DNA of 64,000 nt from Bacteroidota bacterium. GTDB lineage: Bacteria > Bacteroidota > Bacteroidia > AKYH767-A > OLB10. Below, piece after piece: positions 17,760-26,989 of this stretch. Numbering within the stretch: position 1 is the stretch's first letter; the number at the start of each line of letters is the position of its first letter. The notes below the pieces were generated by a model. It had not been told where the DNA came from. It worked only from the letters and a program-made list of their open reading frames with translations, and did no database searches. A program made the translations under genes and the position numbers. The stretch spans positions 248,001 to 312,000 of the forward strand of contig JADJPB010000001.1 of NCBI GenBank assembly GCA_016713445.1. Reading direction: 5' to 3'.

Positions 17760-20700
17760 ATGAACCAAATGATACCCCGAATTTTATCGATTTTAACCCT
17801 CTTTGTATGGATTCATACTACTTCGCAAGCTAAACAATGGAATGCTGTTTCCGCTTCTCAGCCAGCTAAATCTAAGCCTGTAGTGATTCAGTCGAATGTC
17901 ACTTCGAGCACAGTTCAGTTTTCTTTGAACGGTTATTTCTTGGAAGAGGTGAATACATCAAAAGGAGTTGCTTATACCTTGAATAGCCCAGGTGGTAGTT
18001 CTATGTTGAAGGAAGGTGCTCCCGACTTACCTTTATTTTCAATTTCATTGGTGATTCCGGATCACGGGCAAATGGAGGTAATTGTGTTGAATTCGAAATT
18101 TACGGATTATCCTAATGTGATGATTGCCCCTTCTAAAGGAAATGTATATCGCAATATTGATATTTCGGATGTGCCTTACCGTTATGGAAAGGAATATCAG
18201 AATAATGCTTTTTACCCAAGTGCTATTGTAGACACCCGACTCCCGCATATTTTCAGAGATTACCGTGGACAAACATTCTTGTTTCAACCTTTCAATATAA
18301 TCCTGTGACAAAAATACTTCGAGTGTATTCTGAGTTGACAATAGACATTAAACAAAAGAATACAACTAATGGTTGGAATGAATTAACCCGCTCAAAACCA
18401 TTAAACATAATGGATGCAGGCTTTGCGGCATTGTATAAAGGACATTTTGGGAATTTTCCTTCTGTCGCCTATGTGCCTTTGACTGAAACTGGTAAAATGC
18501 TGGTGATTTGCCCCTCTTCTTGGCAGCAAATTATACAACCATTGGTGGATTGGAAAATCCGCAAGGGTATTGAAGTAGAAGTAGTCGACGTACTTACTGC
18601 AGGAGGGACAGCCACCAATATTCAGGCTTTTATAGCAAATAAATACAATAATAACGGTATCGCCTATGTGCTTTTAGTAGGTGATGCACCACAGTTGCCT
18701 TGTCTTTATGCTCAAGGTGGACCTTCTGATCCGAGTTTTGGATATGTTTTAGGAGGTGATTCTTACGCTGAAGTTATGGTCGGTAGATTTTCTGCTGAAA
18801 CTGATCAGGAACTTCAAACCCAAGTAGACAGAGTTCTTAATTATGAAATGAATCCGGACCCAATGGGTACATGGTATAATCAAGGTGTTGTAGTCGGAAG
18901 TAATCAAGGCCCGGGAGATGATGGAGAAATGGATTGGGAGCATGCTTTCAATATGCGAAGTGACTTGTTGGCTTTTACTTATTCTTCAGTTGCTGAATTA
19001 TACGATGGTACACACCCTGGAACAGGAGATGCTCCTGGTGACCCTACAAATTTGGATTTGTTTAATCTCTTTCAAAGTGGAATTGGATTAATGACCTATA
19101 CGGGTCATGGTAGTTCAACATCATGTTCTACCACAGGATTATCCAATAGCGATGTTGAAAATATGACCAATGAAAATAAACTACCTTTCATTTGGTCAGT
19201 TGCTTGTGTTAATGGACAGTTTGATATGACAGGTGGTCCTTGCTTTGCAGAAAAATTAATGCGAGAAGAAAATAATGGACAACCAACAGGTGCCATTGGA
19301 ACTTTTATGTCTTCTATCAACCAAAGTTGGAATCCGCCAATGGATGCGCAGGATGAAATGGTAGATATTTTAGTGCAGAGTTATTCAAGTAATATCAAAT
19401 ATACATTAGGCGGATTATCTGTAGCAGGCTGTATGCATATGAATGATCAATATGGAATTGCTGGTGTTGAAATGACAGATACCTGGCATCTTTTCGGTGA
19501 TCCTACGTTGAATGTAAGAACAGCAACTCCGCAAGCCCTGACGATAAGTCACGCAGGAAGTATGCCGATGGGAATATCTTCGTTAAATGTGAATTGTAAT
19601 TTTACTGGAGCTTTGGTTTGTCTGACGATGAACGGACAAATTTTAGGAACAGGATTAGTTGCTGGTGGTTCTGCATTGATTAATTTTCCCGCACTTTCAT
19701 CTCCCGATACCATTTTTGTGACTGTAACCGGATTTAATCAAATTCCTTATCTCGGTCAAGTACTTGTAGTTCCGGCCTCGGGTCCCTATGTGATTTATCA
19801 GAACAATACCATTCATGATAACACTGGAAATAACGATGGAGAAATAGACTTTAGTGAAACTATAGACGTAGATTTCAGTGTGCAAAACGTAGGCATTGCG
19901 GATGCAATTGGTGTTTCTGCTACATTAACTACTACTGATCCTTACGTAACGATTACGCATGCAACCAGTCTATTTGGAGATGTATTGTCGAGCTCTTCTG
20001 CCTTTATTGCGAATGCATTCCAATTTGTAGTTGCTAATAATATTCCTGATCAACACGTGATTTCATTTGTAGTCTCAATCACGGATGGAAATGGTAATTC
20101 ATGGTTTTCGTCGTTTTCTCAAGTTGCGAATGCTCCTGCATTGGAAGGCGGAGTTCTTACTATAGATGACACGCAAGGAGGGGATGGAGATGGAATGTTA
20201 GAAGCTGGTGAGTCAGCAAGTGTAATTATTCGTTGCTTGAATAACGGACATAGCGATGCGCCTTTATCTGCTGCCGTGATCAGCACCATCAGTTCATTCT
20301 TGAATATTACTGTGCCTACATTCAATGTTGGATTAATTCAGAAGCAAAATTTTGTTGATGCTACTTTCCAGGTAAGTATGCTTCCGAATGTGGCTGTTGG
20401 TACAAATTATGACATCACTTTGGATTTTAATTCCGGTGCTTACATGGCCAATAAACTTTATATTGGAAGTGCTGGAATTATATTGGAAGATTTTGAAACT
20501 GGAAATTTTAATAAGTTCAATTGGGTCATGGGTGGTAATCAGCCTTGGATCATGAGTTCGAATGCACCATTTGATGGAACTTTTTGTGCTACTAATGATA
20601 ATATAGACGACAGTGAGAGCAGTGATTTAATACTTAACATCACCGTGATGGCAGATGATTCCGTTACTTTTTGGTATCGCATGTCGAGTGAGCAGGATTG

Positions 20701-21175
20701 GGATTACTTGCGCTATTCAGAAGATGGAAATGAACTTGGTGCTTGGAGTGGTATCACTTCTTGGATCTACACAGGATTTCCAATCACTTCCGGTTCGCAT
20801 ACATTGAGATGGAGTTATGATAAAGATTCTGATTTCAGTTCAGGTTCGGATCAAGCATGGTTAGACAATATACGTTTGCCATTCGGTACTCAGGTCACCG
20901 GAGTGACTCAGATTACCCGTAAAAATGGTATTGCAGTATGGCCGAATCCAACTACAGAATATTTAAATGTTTCAATTAAGGAAACAAACGAACAATCTAT
21001 TTCATGGCGTTTACAAGATCTTAGTGGTAGAGAGGTTCAATCGGGTGTCCAACAACAAAATTTCAACTCGAATGATGTATTTACCATCAATTTACAAGGC
21101 TTATCATCGGGGATGTATATTTTAAACCTTTCAAATGCTTCCATGCAAAAGAGTGTGAAGGTGAATGTGAATTAA
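17760..21175 (+). CDS. Gingipain-like C25 cysteine protease with T9SS sorting domain (one frameshift)
   Basis: The ~1138-residue product is a secreted peptidase of family C25. A signal peptide (MNQMIPRILSILTLFVWIHTTSQA) leads into a propeptide-like region, then the catalytic domain with VAYVPLTETGKMLVICPSSW, AYVLLVGDAPQLP, the His motif LMTYTGHGS and the Cys motif IWSVACVNGQFD. Beta-sandwich domains follow, then a jelly-roll-like region (LILNITVMADDSVTFWYRMSS) and a type A T9SS C-terminal domain starting IAVWPNPTTEYLN. The frame breaks at about 18280 where one T of a run is missing (FQPFQYNPVTK after repair). It should act outside the cell or on the surface, degrading protein or processing surface partners. 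A strong terminator follows. Confidence 0.93.
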
Positions 21176-21210
21176 TATCTAGAAAAGTTTTTAATTAATA
21201 TATTAAGATT

Positions 21211-21252
21211 ATGCCTATTGAGTATGGAATACTTGATAGGCATTTTTTTTTG
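21211..21252 (+). terminator. Rho-independent terminator after the C25 protease gene
   Basis: A 15-bp stem with two G-T wobbles (ATGCCTATTGAGTAT with ATACTTGATAGGCAT) and a GGA loop runs straight into a run of T. Confidence 0.9.
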
Positions 21253-21305
21253 TTACTTCTGAAATTTAGATGTGGAAAAAATTTAATCAGTATTGATTAT
21301 AATAA

Positions 21306-21505
21306 TCCGTGTCACCTGTCCCGCAGCACTACGGGATCCGTGTACTATTTCATCATTAGTATTCTATCAAAATTTTAACTGAAATCAATACTAGCGGATG
21401 AGAAAATCTGTGCAAACCTGTCCCGCTGCACTGAAGGATCATATTAATCCGTGTCACCTGTCCCTCTGCACTGCGGGATCCGTGCCTGCCTGCCGCAGGC
21501 AGGTT
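21306..21505. repeat. Interspersed repeat units CCTGTCCC...GGGATCCGTG
   Basis: Three diverged units share the core ACCTGTCCC, then a short linker with GCACT, then GGATC (21312-21342, 21423-21442, 21460-21485). Two contain a C-run paired with a G-run as a small hairpin. The last unit runs into a perfect palindrome CCTGCCTGCCGCAGGCAGG. The rest of the 460-base gap up to the next gene shows nothing recognised. Confidence 0.75.
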
Positions 21506-21637
21506 CCAATTCCTAATCAATAATGCTTCGAAATATGTGTATTATGTAAATCTTCTCTAAGATTATGTAAGGATTTCCTGATTTTTTAAGTTCAACTTTG
21601 CTTATTGAATATACTTCATCTGACTAATCTTTAAATT

Positions 21638-21958
21638 ATGAAAAAATTAATATTGTGTCTTCTTCTTATTGTCAATACAATCACTTTGCTTCCCGCAAGT
21701 ATAAATGCAAATGGAGTAAAAACTACCGATTCATTGACTTTAACGAATCCAGTTGATTCTACTAATTCCAAGGAGCTTCTCGCAAGATTGGAAGAAATGA
21801 AGGCAATGGATATGTCGACGATGAGTCGAGTGGAAAAGAAAGGGCTCCGAAATGAAGTAAGAGAAACAAAGAAACAATTACGGGAAAATGAAGGTGGTAT
21901 CTATATTTCTGTTGGAGCGGCAATACTAATTGTCGTGCTTCTCATCTTGTTTTTATAG
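21638..21958 (+). CDS. Small exported membrane-anchored hypothetical protein, 106 aa
   Basis: The product has a signal peptide (MKKLILCLLLIVNTITLLPASINA), a charged helical middle rich in K, E and R (LEEMKAMDMSTMSRVEKKGLRNEVRETKKQLREN) and a C-terminal hydrophobic segment (ISVGAAILIVVLLILFL). Such short proteins with a single C-terminal helix are common in Bacteroidota; no function is established. It stands alone; an AT-rich perfect hairpin lies about 90 bases beyond its stop. Confidence 0.72.
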   Translation: MKKLILCLLLIVNTITLLPASINANGVKTTDSLTLTNPVDSTNSKELLARLEEMKAMDMSTMSRVEKKGLRNEVRETKKQLRENEGGIYISVGAAILIVVLLILFL

Positions 21959-22049
21959 ATTTCATAGAATAAATTGGCGTTCTGAAATTGTTGATGGCAG
22001 TACGCATTTTGTAAAGCTACCTTTCATGAGTTGTTCTGTTTGTATTCTC

Positions 22050-22092
22050 AAACTATTACATTAAATTACATTTAATGTAATAGTTTTTTATA
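22050..22092. terminator. Likely bidirectional terminator with a 17-bp perfect stem
   Basis: AAACTATTACATTAAAT and ATTTAATGTAATAGTTT pair without mismatch around TAC, followed by T. It lies between two convergent genes, so it may end both transcripts. Confidence 0.75.
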
Positions 22093-22228
22093 TAATATTA
22101 GTTCAAGTATTTTTAAAGTTGGACTAACATCATTATTCTGAATCGCCTTTTAGCTTGATAAGACCTAATTTCTAATTTCTAATTGAATATTAAGTTGGGT
22201 TGTAAAGATTATAATATTCCTTCTATTG

Positions 22229-23569
22229 TTATTTATTTAAGGACAGCCTTACAATATTTTTTCCAATCTGTTTTCCGCAGTTAATACCCTTTTCATTTCC
22301 ACTTCTGTAGTGTATTCCTCCATATAATCGGGAGTTAGCAGCTTCTTCTGCTGCTTGGTAAAAGTTGCTGAATGAGCGCGCCGGATAACCAAACTCTGTA
22401 TTGCTATTGTCAGTGAAATTTCGATGGTTTCCGAAAAAATAAGTGAGTACTTCGCTACTTGCTCCTGAAACGGAACTATGTCCACTGGTATATTCTGGAA
22501 AGGGAGGAGTGGTCACTAAAGGAGTCCACGAGGCATCTATGTTTCTTTGGATGAAAGAAACAGGTCGAAGCAGACTGTGTGTGTATTTTGCTTTCCAACA
22601 GGCAATGAATGCATCGTTTACTGCCAACCCCATTCGTAAATAAATTTCTGCGGCTGTATTCAAATTAAAGTTGTCCTCTTTTATCAGTTGTGTTGTAATA
22701 TTCATCAAATGTCCGGGAGGCGTAAAAGTATTTGCCCCATCTGCCCAAAAAACCGCGATGTCACGTTGATCTTGCGTTAAATTTTGAGAAACGGTATACA
22801 CTTCCAAGACTTCTTGATAGAATGCTGATGTGGATTCAGTAGAGTACGGAAGTGGAGGTGGTGGCAAACACGCGCTTCCAACGTTTGCTGCCAAGAAAGG
22901 TCGATTATTTCCCCAATAAGGCAACAACGGTATAGATTGAAATGCAGGAGGAGTCGGCTCCCACATTCCTAACCCGGTTGGTGTTGTATATGACGTTGGA
23001 TATAAATTATTGTATGCTTGATACCCGTTGTCGCTATTACTCCAGTTGTAAATTACATCTGCTACCTCAGCACCATAACTTTCGGAGCGTTTGATAACTT
23101 CTTCGGTTTCATTCGCACCTAGGCTTGCGCGAAATGACAAATAAAGTGAGTCGATGACAATAATATTAGCTGTACTTGTATTCACAAAAAGAGCTTTTAT
23201 GCTTTGAAAGTAGGCGGCGTTTGAAACAAGCGCCCAATTGTATTTCTTAGTAATGTTCGCATAAGGTAATGTATAGGAGTAATTCATGACTTCGTCCAAA
23301 CTCCTCTTGCCTTCTATCCCCGGAGAAACGGCTTCATAGGCGGCTAAATTTGAATAGCCCAAAGCTCTGGCTGCTACGGGTGGTACAAATCCATTGGTTG
23401 TTTTAATAAGTCTTGTTTCGAGTTGATTCCATTGTGTCGCAACATCAGCGCTGTAAACGCTTGCATCCGGACTTGCGTTTGGAAGGGTTTGTTCTTCGTC
23501 TTTTTTACATGAACTTAAACTGAAAGCAAGAAGACTACATCCTAAAAGAATTCTGTGTGATTTGATCAT
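22229..23569 (-). CDS. Vanadium-haloperoxidase-like PAP2 lipoprotein
   Basis: The 446-residue protein is a lipoprotein (lipobox LSSC after MIKSHRILLGCSLLAFS). The C-terminal half has the PAP2/vanadate-binding layout: KAKYTHSLLRP (K and R), PEYTSGHSSVSG (GH) and SRLYGGIHYRSGNEKG (R and the second H). This is the pattern of vanadium-dependent haloperoxidase-like phosphatases found in many Bacteroidota. In close homologues the last motif usually has HYRFDNE; here it is HYRSGNE, so an acidic residue is absent. The N-terminal half is the usual helical part. Substrate is unknown: acid phosphatase activity is as likely as halogenation. It stands alone on the minus strand. Confidence 0.88.
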   Translation of the reverse strand: MIKSHRILLGCSLLAFSLSSCKKDEEQTLPNASPDASVYSADVATQWNQLETRLIKTTNGFVPPVAARALGYSNLAAYEAVSPGIEGKRSLDEVMNYSYTLPYANITKKYNWALVSNAAYFQSIKALFVNTSTANIIVIDSLYLSFRASLGANETEEVIKRSESYGAEVADVIYNWSNSDNGYQAYNNLYPTSYTTPTGLGMWEPTPPAFQSIPLLPYWGNNRPFLAANVGSACLPPPPLPYSTESTSAFYQEVLEVYTVSQNLTQDQRDIAVFWADGANTFTPPGHLMNITTQLIKEDNFNLNTAAEIYLRMGLAVNDAFIACWKAKYTHSLLRPVSFIQRNIDASWTPLVTTPPFPEYTSGHSSVSGASSEVLTYFFGNHRNFTDNSNTEFGYPARSFSNFYQAAEEAANSRLYGGIHYRSGNEKGINCGKQIGKNIVRLSLNK

Positions 23570-23878
23570 TGTAAGTAATTTGTGTTTGACGAAAATGAAG
23601 TTACTCTTAGGTGTAGTTTTAATACGGTTTATTTGGATTAAAACGTCTCTTTTTTGGGTGAAAATGATGGTTTCAAGGATGAATAAATATATTGTTCTTT
23701 TTGATTTAATGACTAGGTTCCAGTTTATTAAGGTGATATTTTTATAAATGACATTTTTTTAGATGATGATTTCATTAAGTCATTCGACATAGAGAATTTT
23801 TCGAAAGAAGGTATTTAATTTTTGTTTATTTTTATTTCAGTACAGTATTAGAATATTTTAAAAAATAAAAAGTAATTT
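23570..23878. other. Intergenic region between divergent genes, nothing recognised
   Basis: About 309 very AT-rich bases. A short ORF (23562-23747) has no coding character. Promoters of both flanking genes should lie here but no convincing TTTG/TAnnTTTG pair was found. Confidence 0.6.
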
Positions 23879-24688
23879 ATGATTATAGACGTACATACAC
23901 ATATTAATAATTACCACGTAGAGAAAGTTGTTTCTCTTGAAGCTTGTTTGGATAAGTTAACAGAATCCATGACCAACAATAAAGTTGACTATTCACTTAT
24001 TCTTACCTCTTATGTAACGAATGAACATCGACCTGGAATAAAAAAAGTAGTGGAAGCTACTCGTGATCGGAATAATTTGGGTGTAGTTGCTGGGATAAGT
24101 TATTTAAATTACAAGGAAAAGGACCTTCGTGAAATCAGTGATTATTTAAAAGAAGGTCAAATTAAAGGATTGAAATTATATCCAGGATACGAGCCATTTT
24201 ACCCCTATAATGAAAGATTGAAAGTGATTTATGATTTGGCTTTGGAGTTCGACGTTCCCGTTATGTTTCATTCTGGAGATACATACGCTCCTTCTGGAAG
24301 AATACGTTATTCTCATCCGATCCATATCGATGAGGTAGCAGTCGATTTTCCCGATTTGAAAATTGTTATTTGTCATGTGGGAAATCCTTGGATCAAAGAC
24401 TGCATGGAGGTCGTATATAAAAATAAAAATGTTTATGCCGACTTTTCTGGGTTAGTCTTAGGCGATTTCTCTGAAAAGTTTGAGCGATACATGAAAGGAC
24501 AATTAGAAGAGATGATTCTTTATGCAGGCGAACCCGAATACTTACTTTATGGAACAGATTGGCCCATCTCCTCTATGAGATCCTATTTAAGTTTCATGAA
24601 TCAGCTCGATTTACCAGACGAGAAAAAAGAGCTTATCCTTTGGAAGAATGCGGCAAAACTGTTCAAGATTGACGTGAGTAAGTTGTAA
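23879..24688 (+). CDS. Amidohydrolase-2 family metal-dependent hydrolase
   Basis: The 269-residue TIM-barrel protein opens with MIIDVHTHIN, the HxH metal ligands of the amidohydrolase superfamily. Later ligands are seen as VPVMFHSGD, IVICHVGNPW and the terminal LLYGTDWPI with the catalytic Asp. The order fits the amidohydrolase-2 family (decarboxylases and lactone hydrolases such as ACMSD and LigJ relatives); substrate cannot be read from sequence. A Lys in KGLKLYPGY sits near the strand that carries the carbamylated lysine in some relatives. Length is normal. No signal peptide, so it is cytoplasmic. Confidence 0.88.
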   Translation: MIIDVHTHINNYHVEKVVSLEACLDKLTESMTNNKVDYSLILTSYVTNEHRPGIKKVVEATRDRNNLGVVAGISYLNYKEKDLREISDYLKEGQIKGLKLYPGYEPFYPYNERLKVIYDLALEFDVPVMFHSGDTYAPSGRIRYSHPIHIDEVAVDFPDLKIVICHVGNPWIKDCMEVVYKNKNVYADFSGLVLGDFSEKFERYMKGQLEEMILYAGEPEYLLYGTDWPISSMRSYLSFMNQLDLPDEKKELILWKNAAKLFKIDVSKL

Positions 24689-24822
24689 ATTCTTTTAAAA
24701 CGAACTTCTTATTTTTAGAGTGTTTTGAAGAACCAAATTTTGGTATTTGACTTCTGGCTTCTGGTCGCGACACTTCACGACTTGCTTCTGGCTTTTAACT
24801 TTTCTTCGCGCCCATCTCCCCT

Positions 24823-24907
24823 GAAGTACTTCACTTTGTTGCGACTTCAGGGCAGCGCTCTCCTCCGAAGTACTTCACTTTGTTGCGACTTCAGGGCAAG
24901 CGCTCTC
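24823..24907. repeat. Two tandem copies of a ~44-bp repeat
   Basis: GAAGTACTTCACTTTGTTGC, then GACTTCAGGGCA(A)GCGCTCTC, occurs twice almost unchanged. Each unit holds a GAAGTACTTC palindrome. The repeat ends just before the 3' end of the next minus-strand gene. Confidence 0.88.
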
Positions 24908-24912
24908 TGGTC

Positions 24913-25446
24913 TTACTTCCCGCGTTCCCCTACAAAATGATCTTTGTCTTCTTTAAATAGAACATTGAACGTAGTTAAACTCCCATAAATTCTAGTGAGG
25001 TATTGTTGAAGATTAATTTTCTCTTCTTCGTTTAAATTTTCACTTGCATTGATGCGTTGCTCCATTACGCGTAATCGATCGCGAAGCATGATGATTTTAT
25101 TAAAGAAAGCGTCAATGGGAACTTCCTTGGGTTGCAGTCCTGCTTGGCCTGGAACTAGAACTATTTTTCCACCGAGCCATTTGTTTCCAAGGGGAACGGT
25201 CTCTTGTAAATCGCTGTGTTTTTTGATGATATTAGTGAAGATACGCTCCACTTCCGAAAAGCTGATTAAGTCGGTGTCGGCTTCCACAGCTTCCACCACT
25301 TCGAGAGCGTTAAAACTTTTTGATATTTCTAGTCTTCCTTTTTCATTGAATACCACCGTGTAGGTCTTGGGTTTTACGTTTATAACGACTCCAATTCCAA
25401 ATTCAGGGTGTCGAACCCTCGATCCAATTCCTAATTCTTCGTTCAT
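24913..25446 (-). CDS. Hypothetical protein with Tudor-like N-terminus, 177 aa
   Basis: From MNEELGIGSRVRHPEFGIGVV the N-terminal ~60 residues resemble the small Tudor-like domain found at the end of UvrD/PcrA helicases and in CarD-like proteins (GxRVxHPxFGxGxV, then YTVVFNEKGRLEIS). The rest is helical, with LRDRLRVMEQRINASENLNEEEKINLQQYLTRIYGSL, possibly a coiled coil. The ORF extends eight codons further up, but the family-like start is the second ATG. No named family is recognised; a role in binding RNA polymerase or DNA would be inference. It is divergent to the Sua5/YrdC gene with about 40 bases between the starts. Confidence 0.75.
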   Translation of the reverse strand: MNEELGIGSRVRHPEFGIGVVINVKPKTYTVVFNEKGRLEISKSFNALEVVEAVEADTDLISFSEVERIFTNIIKKHSDLQETVPLGNKWLGGKIVLVPGQAGLQPKEVPIDAFFNKIIMLRDRLRVMEQRINASENLNEEEKINLQQYLTRIYGSLTTFNVLFKEDKDHFVGERGK

Positions 25447-25487
25447 CCTTTTATCTTTGCTGAATTGCAAATGTATAAGATTGATTT

Positions 25488-26105
25488 ATGATTCTGAAAA
25501 TTCATCCAAAAAATCCTGAACCACGAAAGATTGCTGAAATTGCAGCAATTCTTACTAAGGGCGGTGTAGTGATCGTTCCGACTGATACGATCTATGCTTT
25601 TGTTTGTGATTTGGCACAATATAAAGGATTTGAAAAGATTTGTCGTATCAAGGGAGTGAAGCCTGAGAAAGCTAATTTTTCTCTGCTGTGTAAAGATTTA
25701 AGTAATATCAGCACCTATACGAAGCCATTTGATCGATCCATCTATAAGTTGCTTAACAAAGCCCTTCCAGGCCCATATACTTTCTTGTTGGAAGCAAGTA
25801 ATGAAGTGCCTTCCCTTTTTAGGTCGAAGAAGAAAACAATCGGACTCCGTATTCCAGATCATCCTATCATCATGGCATTGATAGATGCTCTTGGCCGACC
25901 TTTAGTGTCTACGTCATTGCATGTGGACGATGAAATTGTCGAGTATCCAAGCGATCCCGAATTAATTGCAGAACAATGGGAGTCGGTGGGGGATGTAGTA
26001 GTGGACGGAGATTACGGACATATTGTTGCGAGTACGATCATTGATTGTACCAGTGGCGAAGCAATTCTCTTGAGAGAAGGGGCAGGAAGCAGTGATATTT
26101 TGTAA
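25488..26105 (+). CDS. Sua5/YciO/YrdC family protein
   Basis: The 205-residue protein has the YrdC fold motifs: KGGVVIVPTDTIYAFVCD, the KxR-like RIKGVKPEKANFSLLC, LPGPYTFLLEAS and KTIGLRIPDHPI, then PLVSTSLH and the end GEAILLREGAGSSDIL. The family makes threonylcarbamoyl-AMP for the t6A base at tRNA position 37. Several features, among them YAFVCD (typical TsaC has YGLxxD) and the CLLC-like KANFSLLC, fit the YciO-type branch as well, so the exact role is not certain. Followed after 43 bases by proC in the same direction. Confidence 0.88.
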   Translation: MILKIHPKNPEPRKIAEIAAILTKGGVVIVPTDTIYAFVCDLAQYKGFEKICRIKGVKPEKANFSLLCKDLSNISTYTKPFDRSIYKLLNKALPGPYTFLLEASNEVPSLFRSKKKTIGLRIPDHPIIMALIDALGRPLVSTSLHVDDEIVEYPSDPELIAEQWESVGDVVVDGDYGHIVASTIIDCTSGEAILLREGAGSSDIL

Positions 26106-26147
26106 ATGGAAAACAAATTATTTTAATTCAATCTTAAAGGTCATAGT

Positions 26148-26951
26148 ATGAAAATTTTAATTGTAGGCGGCGGAATCATGGGATTAACCTATGCAAAGGC
26201 TTTTATTAATTCACATGTAGTCACCCGAAGTCAATTGATGATTTTGGAGAAAACGGTGAGTAAGACCGCCGATCTCAAAAGTTTGAATGTCGGTGAAATT
26301 TTTAACGATTCAGCAGGATGCATTCAACATGCTGACCTAATTATTTTGGCAGTGAAACCTCAAGATTTCCCTTCGTTGATGGAAAGTATACATATGGATG
26401 TTGGGTCGCATCAGGTCTTTTTAAGCATTATGGCTGGAGGGAAAATGAGTACGATTTGTGAAGGATTAAATATTTCAAAAGTAATTCGTGCAATGCCGAA
26501 TCTTCCTGCGCAAATAGGGCAGGGGATGACCGCTTTTACGGCTACTGATGCCGTTAGTAGAAACGAGCAGGCGATGGTGCAAAATCTTTTGTCTACCACA
26601 GGTAAAACATTGTACGTAGAGAATGAAGAAATGATCGATGCAGTAACTGCAGTATCAGGATCAGGACCTGCTTATGTGTATTATTTTATGGATGCGATGG
26701 TGAAGGCGGCGATGCAGATGGGTTTTGCGAAGTCGGAAGCGGATTTATTGGTGATGCAAACCTTTTCTGGTGCCATTTCACTGTATCAGCAGTCAGAATT
26801 AAATTGCGATGAGTGGATTCAACGCGTAGCTTCAAAAGGAGGAACAACCGAAGCTGCTATAGCTTCTTTTTCTCAAAATAAAGTTAGTGATTTGATTGGC
26901 GATGGACTTCATAAAGCACTTGATCGCGCTGTGGAGTTAGGAAAAAATTAA
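26148..26951 (+). CDS. proC: Pyrroline-5-carboxylate reductase
   Basis: The enzyme makes L-proline from 1-pyrroline-5-carboxylate with NAD(P)H. The 267-residue protein opens with the Rossmann motif ILIVGGGIMGLTYA, has LIILAVKPQDF and SIMAGGKMSTI, then VIRAMPNLPAQIGQGMTAF, which is diagnostic (RAMPN), and the C-terminal dimerisation part with VSGSGPAYVYYFMDAMV and ASKGGTTEAAIASF. Length is typical. A run of ~1.4 kb without genes follows. Confidence 0.96.
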   Translation: MKILIVGGGIMGLTYAKAFINSHVVTRSQLMILEKTVSKTADLKSLNVGEIFNDSAGCIQHADLIILAVKPQDFPSLMESIHMDVGSHQVFLSIMAGGKMSTICEGLNISKVIRAMPNLPAQIGQGMTAFTATDAVSRNEQAMVQNLLSTTGKTLYVENEEMIDAVTAVSGSGPAYVYYFMDAMVKAAMQMGFAKSEADLLVMQTFSGAISLYQQSELNCDEWIQRVASKGGTTEAAIASFSQNKVSDLIGDGLHKALDRAVELGKN

Positions 26952-26989
26952 ATCGGCTTCGAAAGAAGCATAAAAACTATCTCTATTTT

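Noticed and set aside
23562..23747. Small ORF upstream of the amidohydrolase
   Set aside because: Begins inside the start of the divergent gene and has no coding character.
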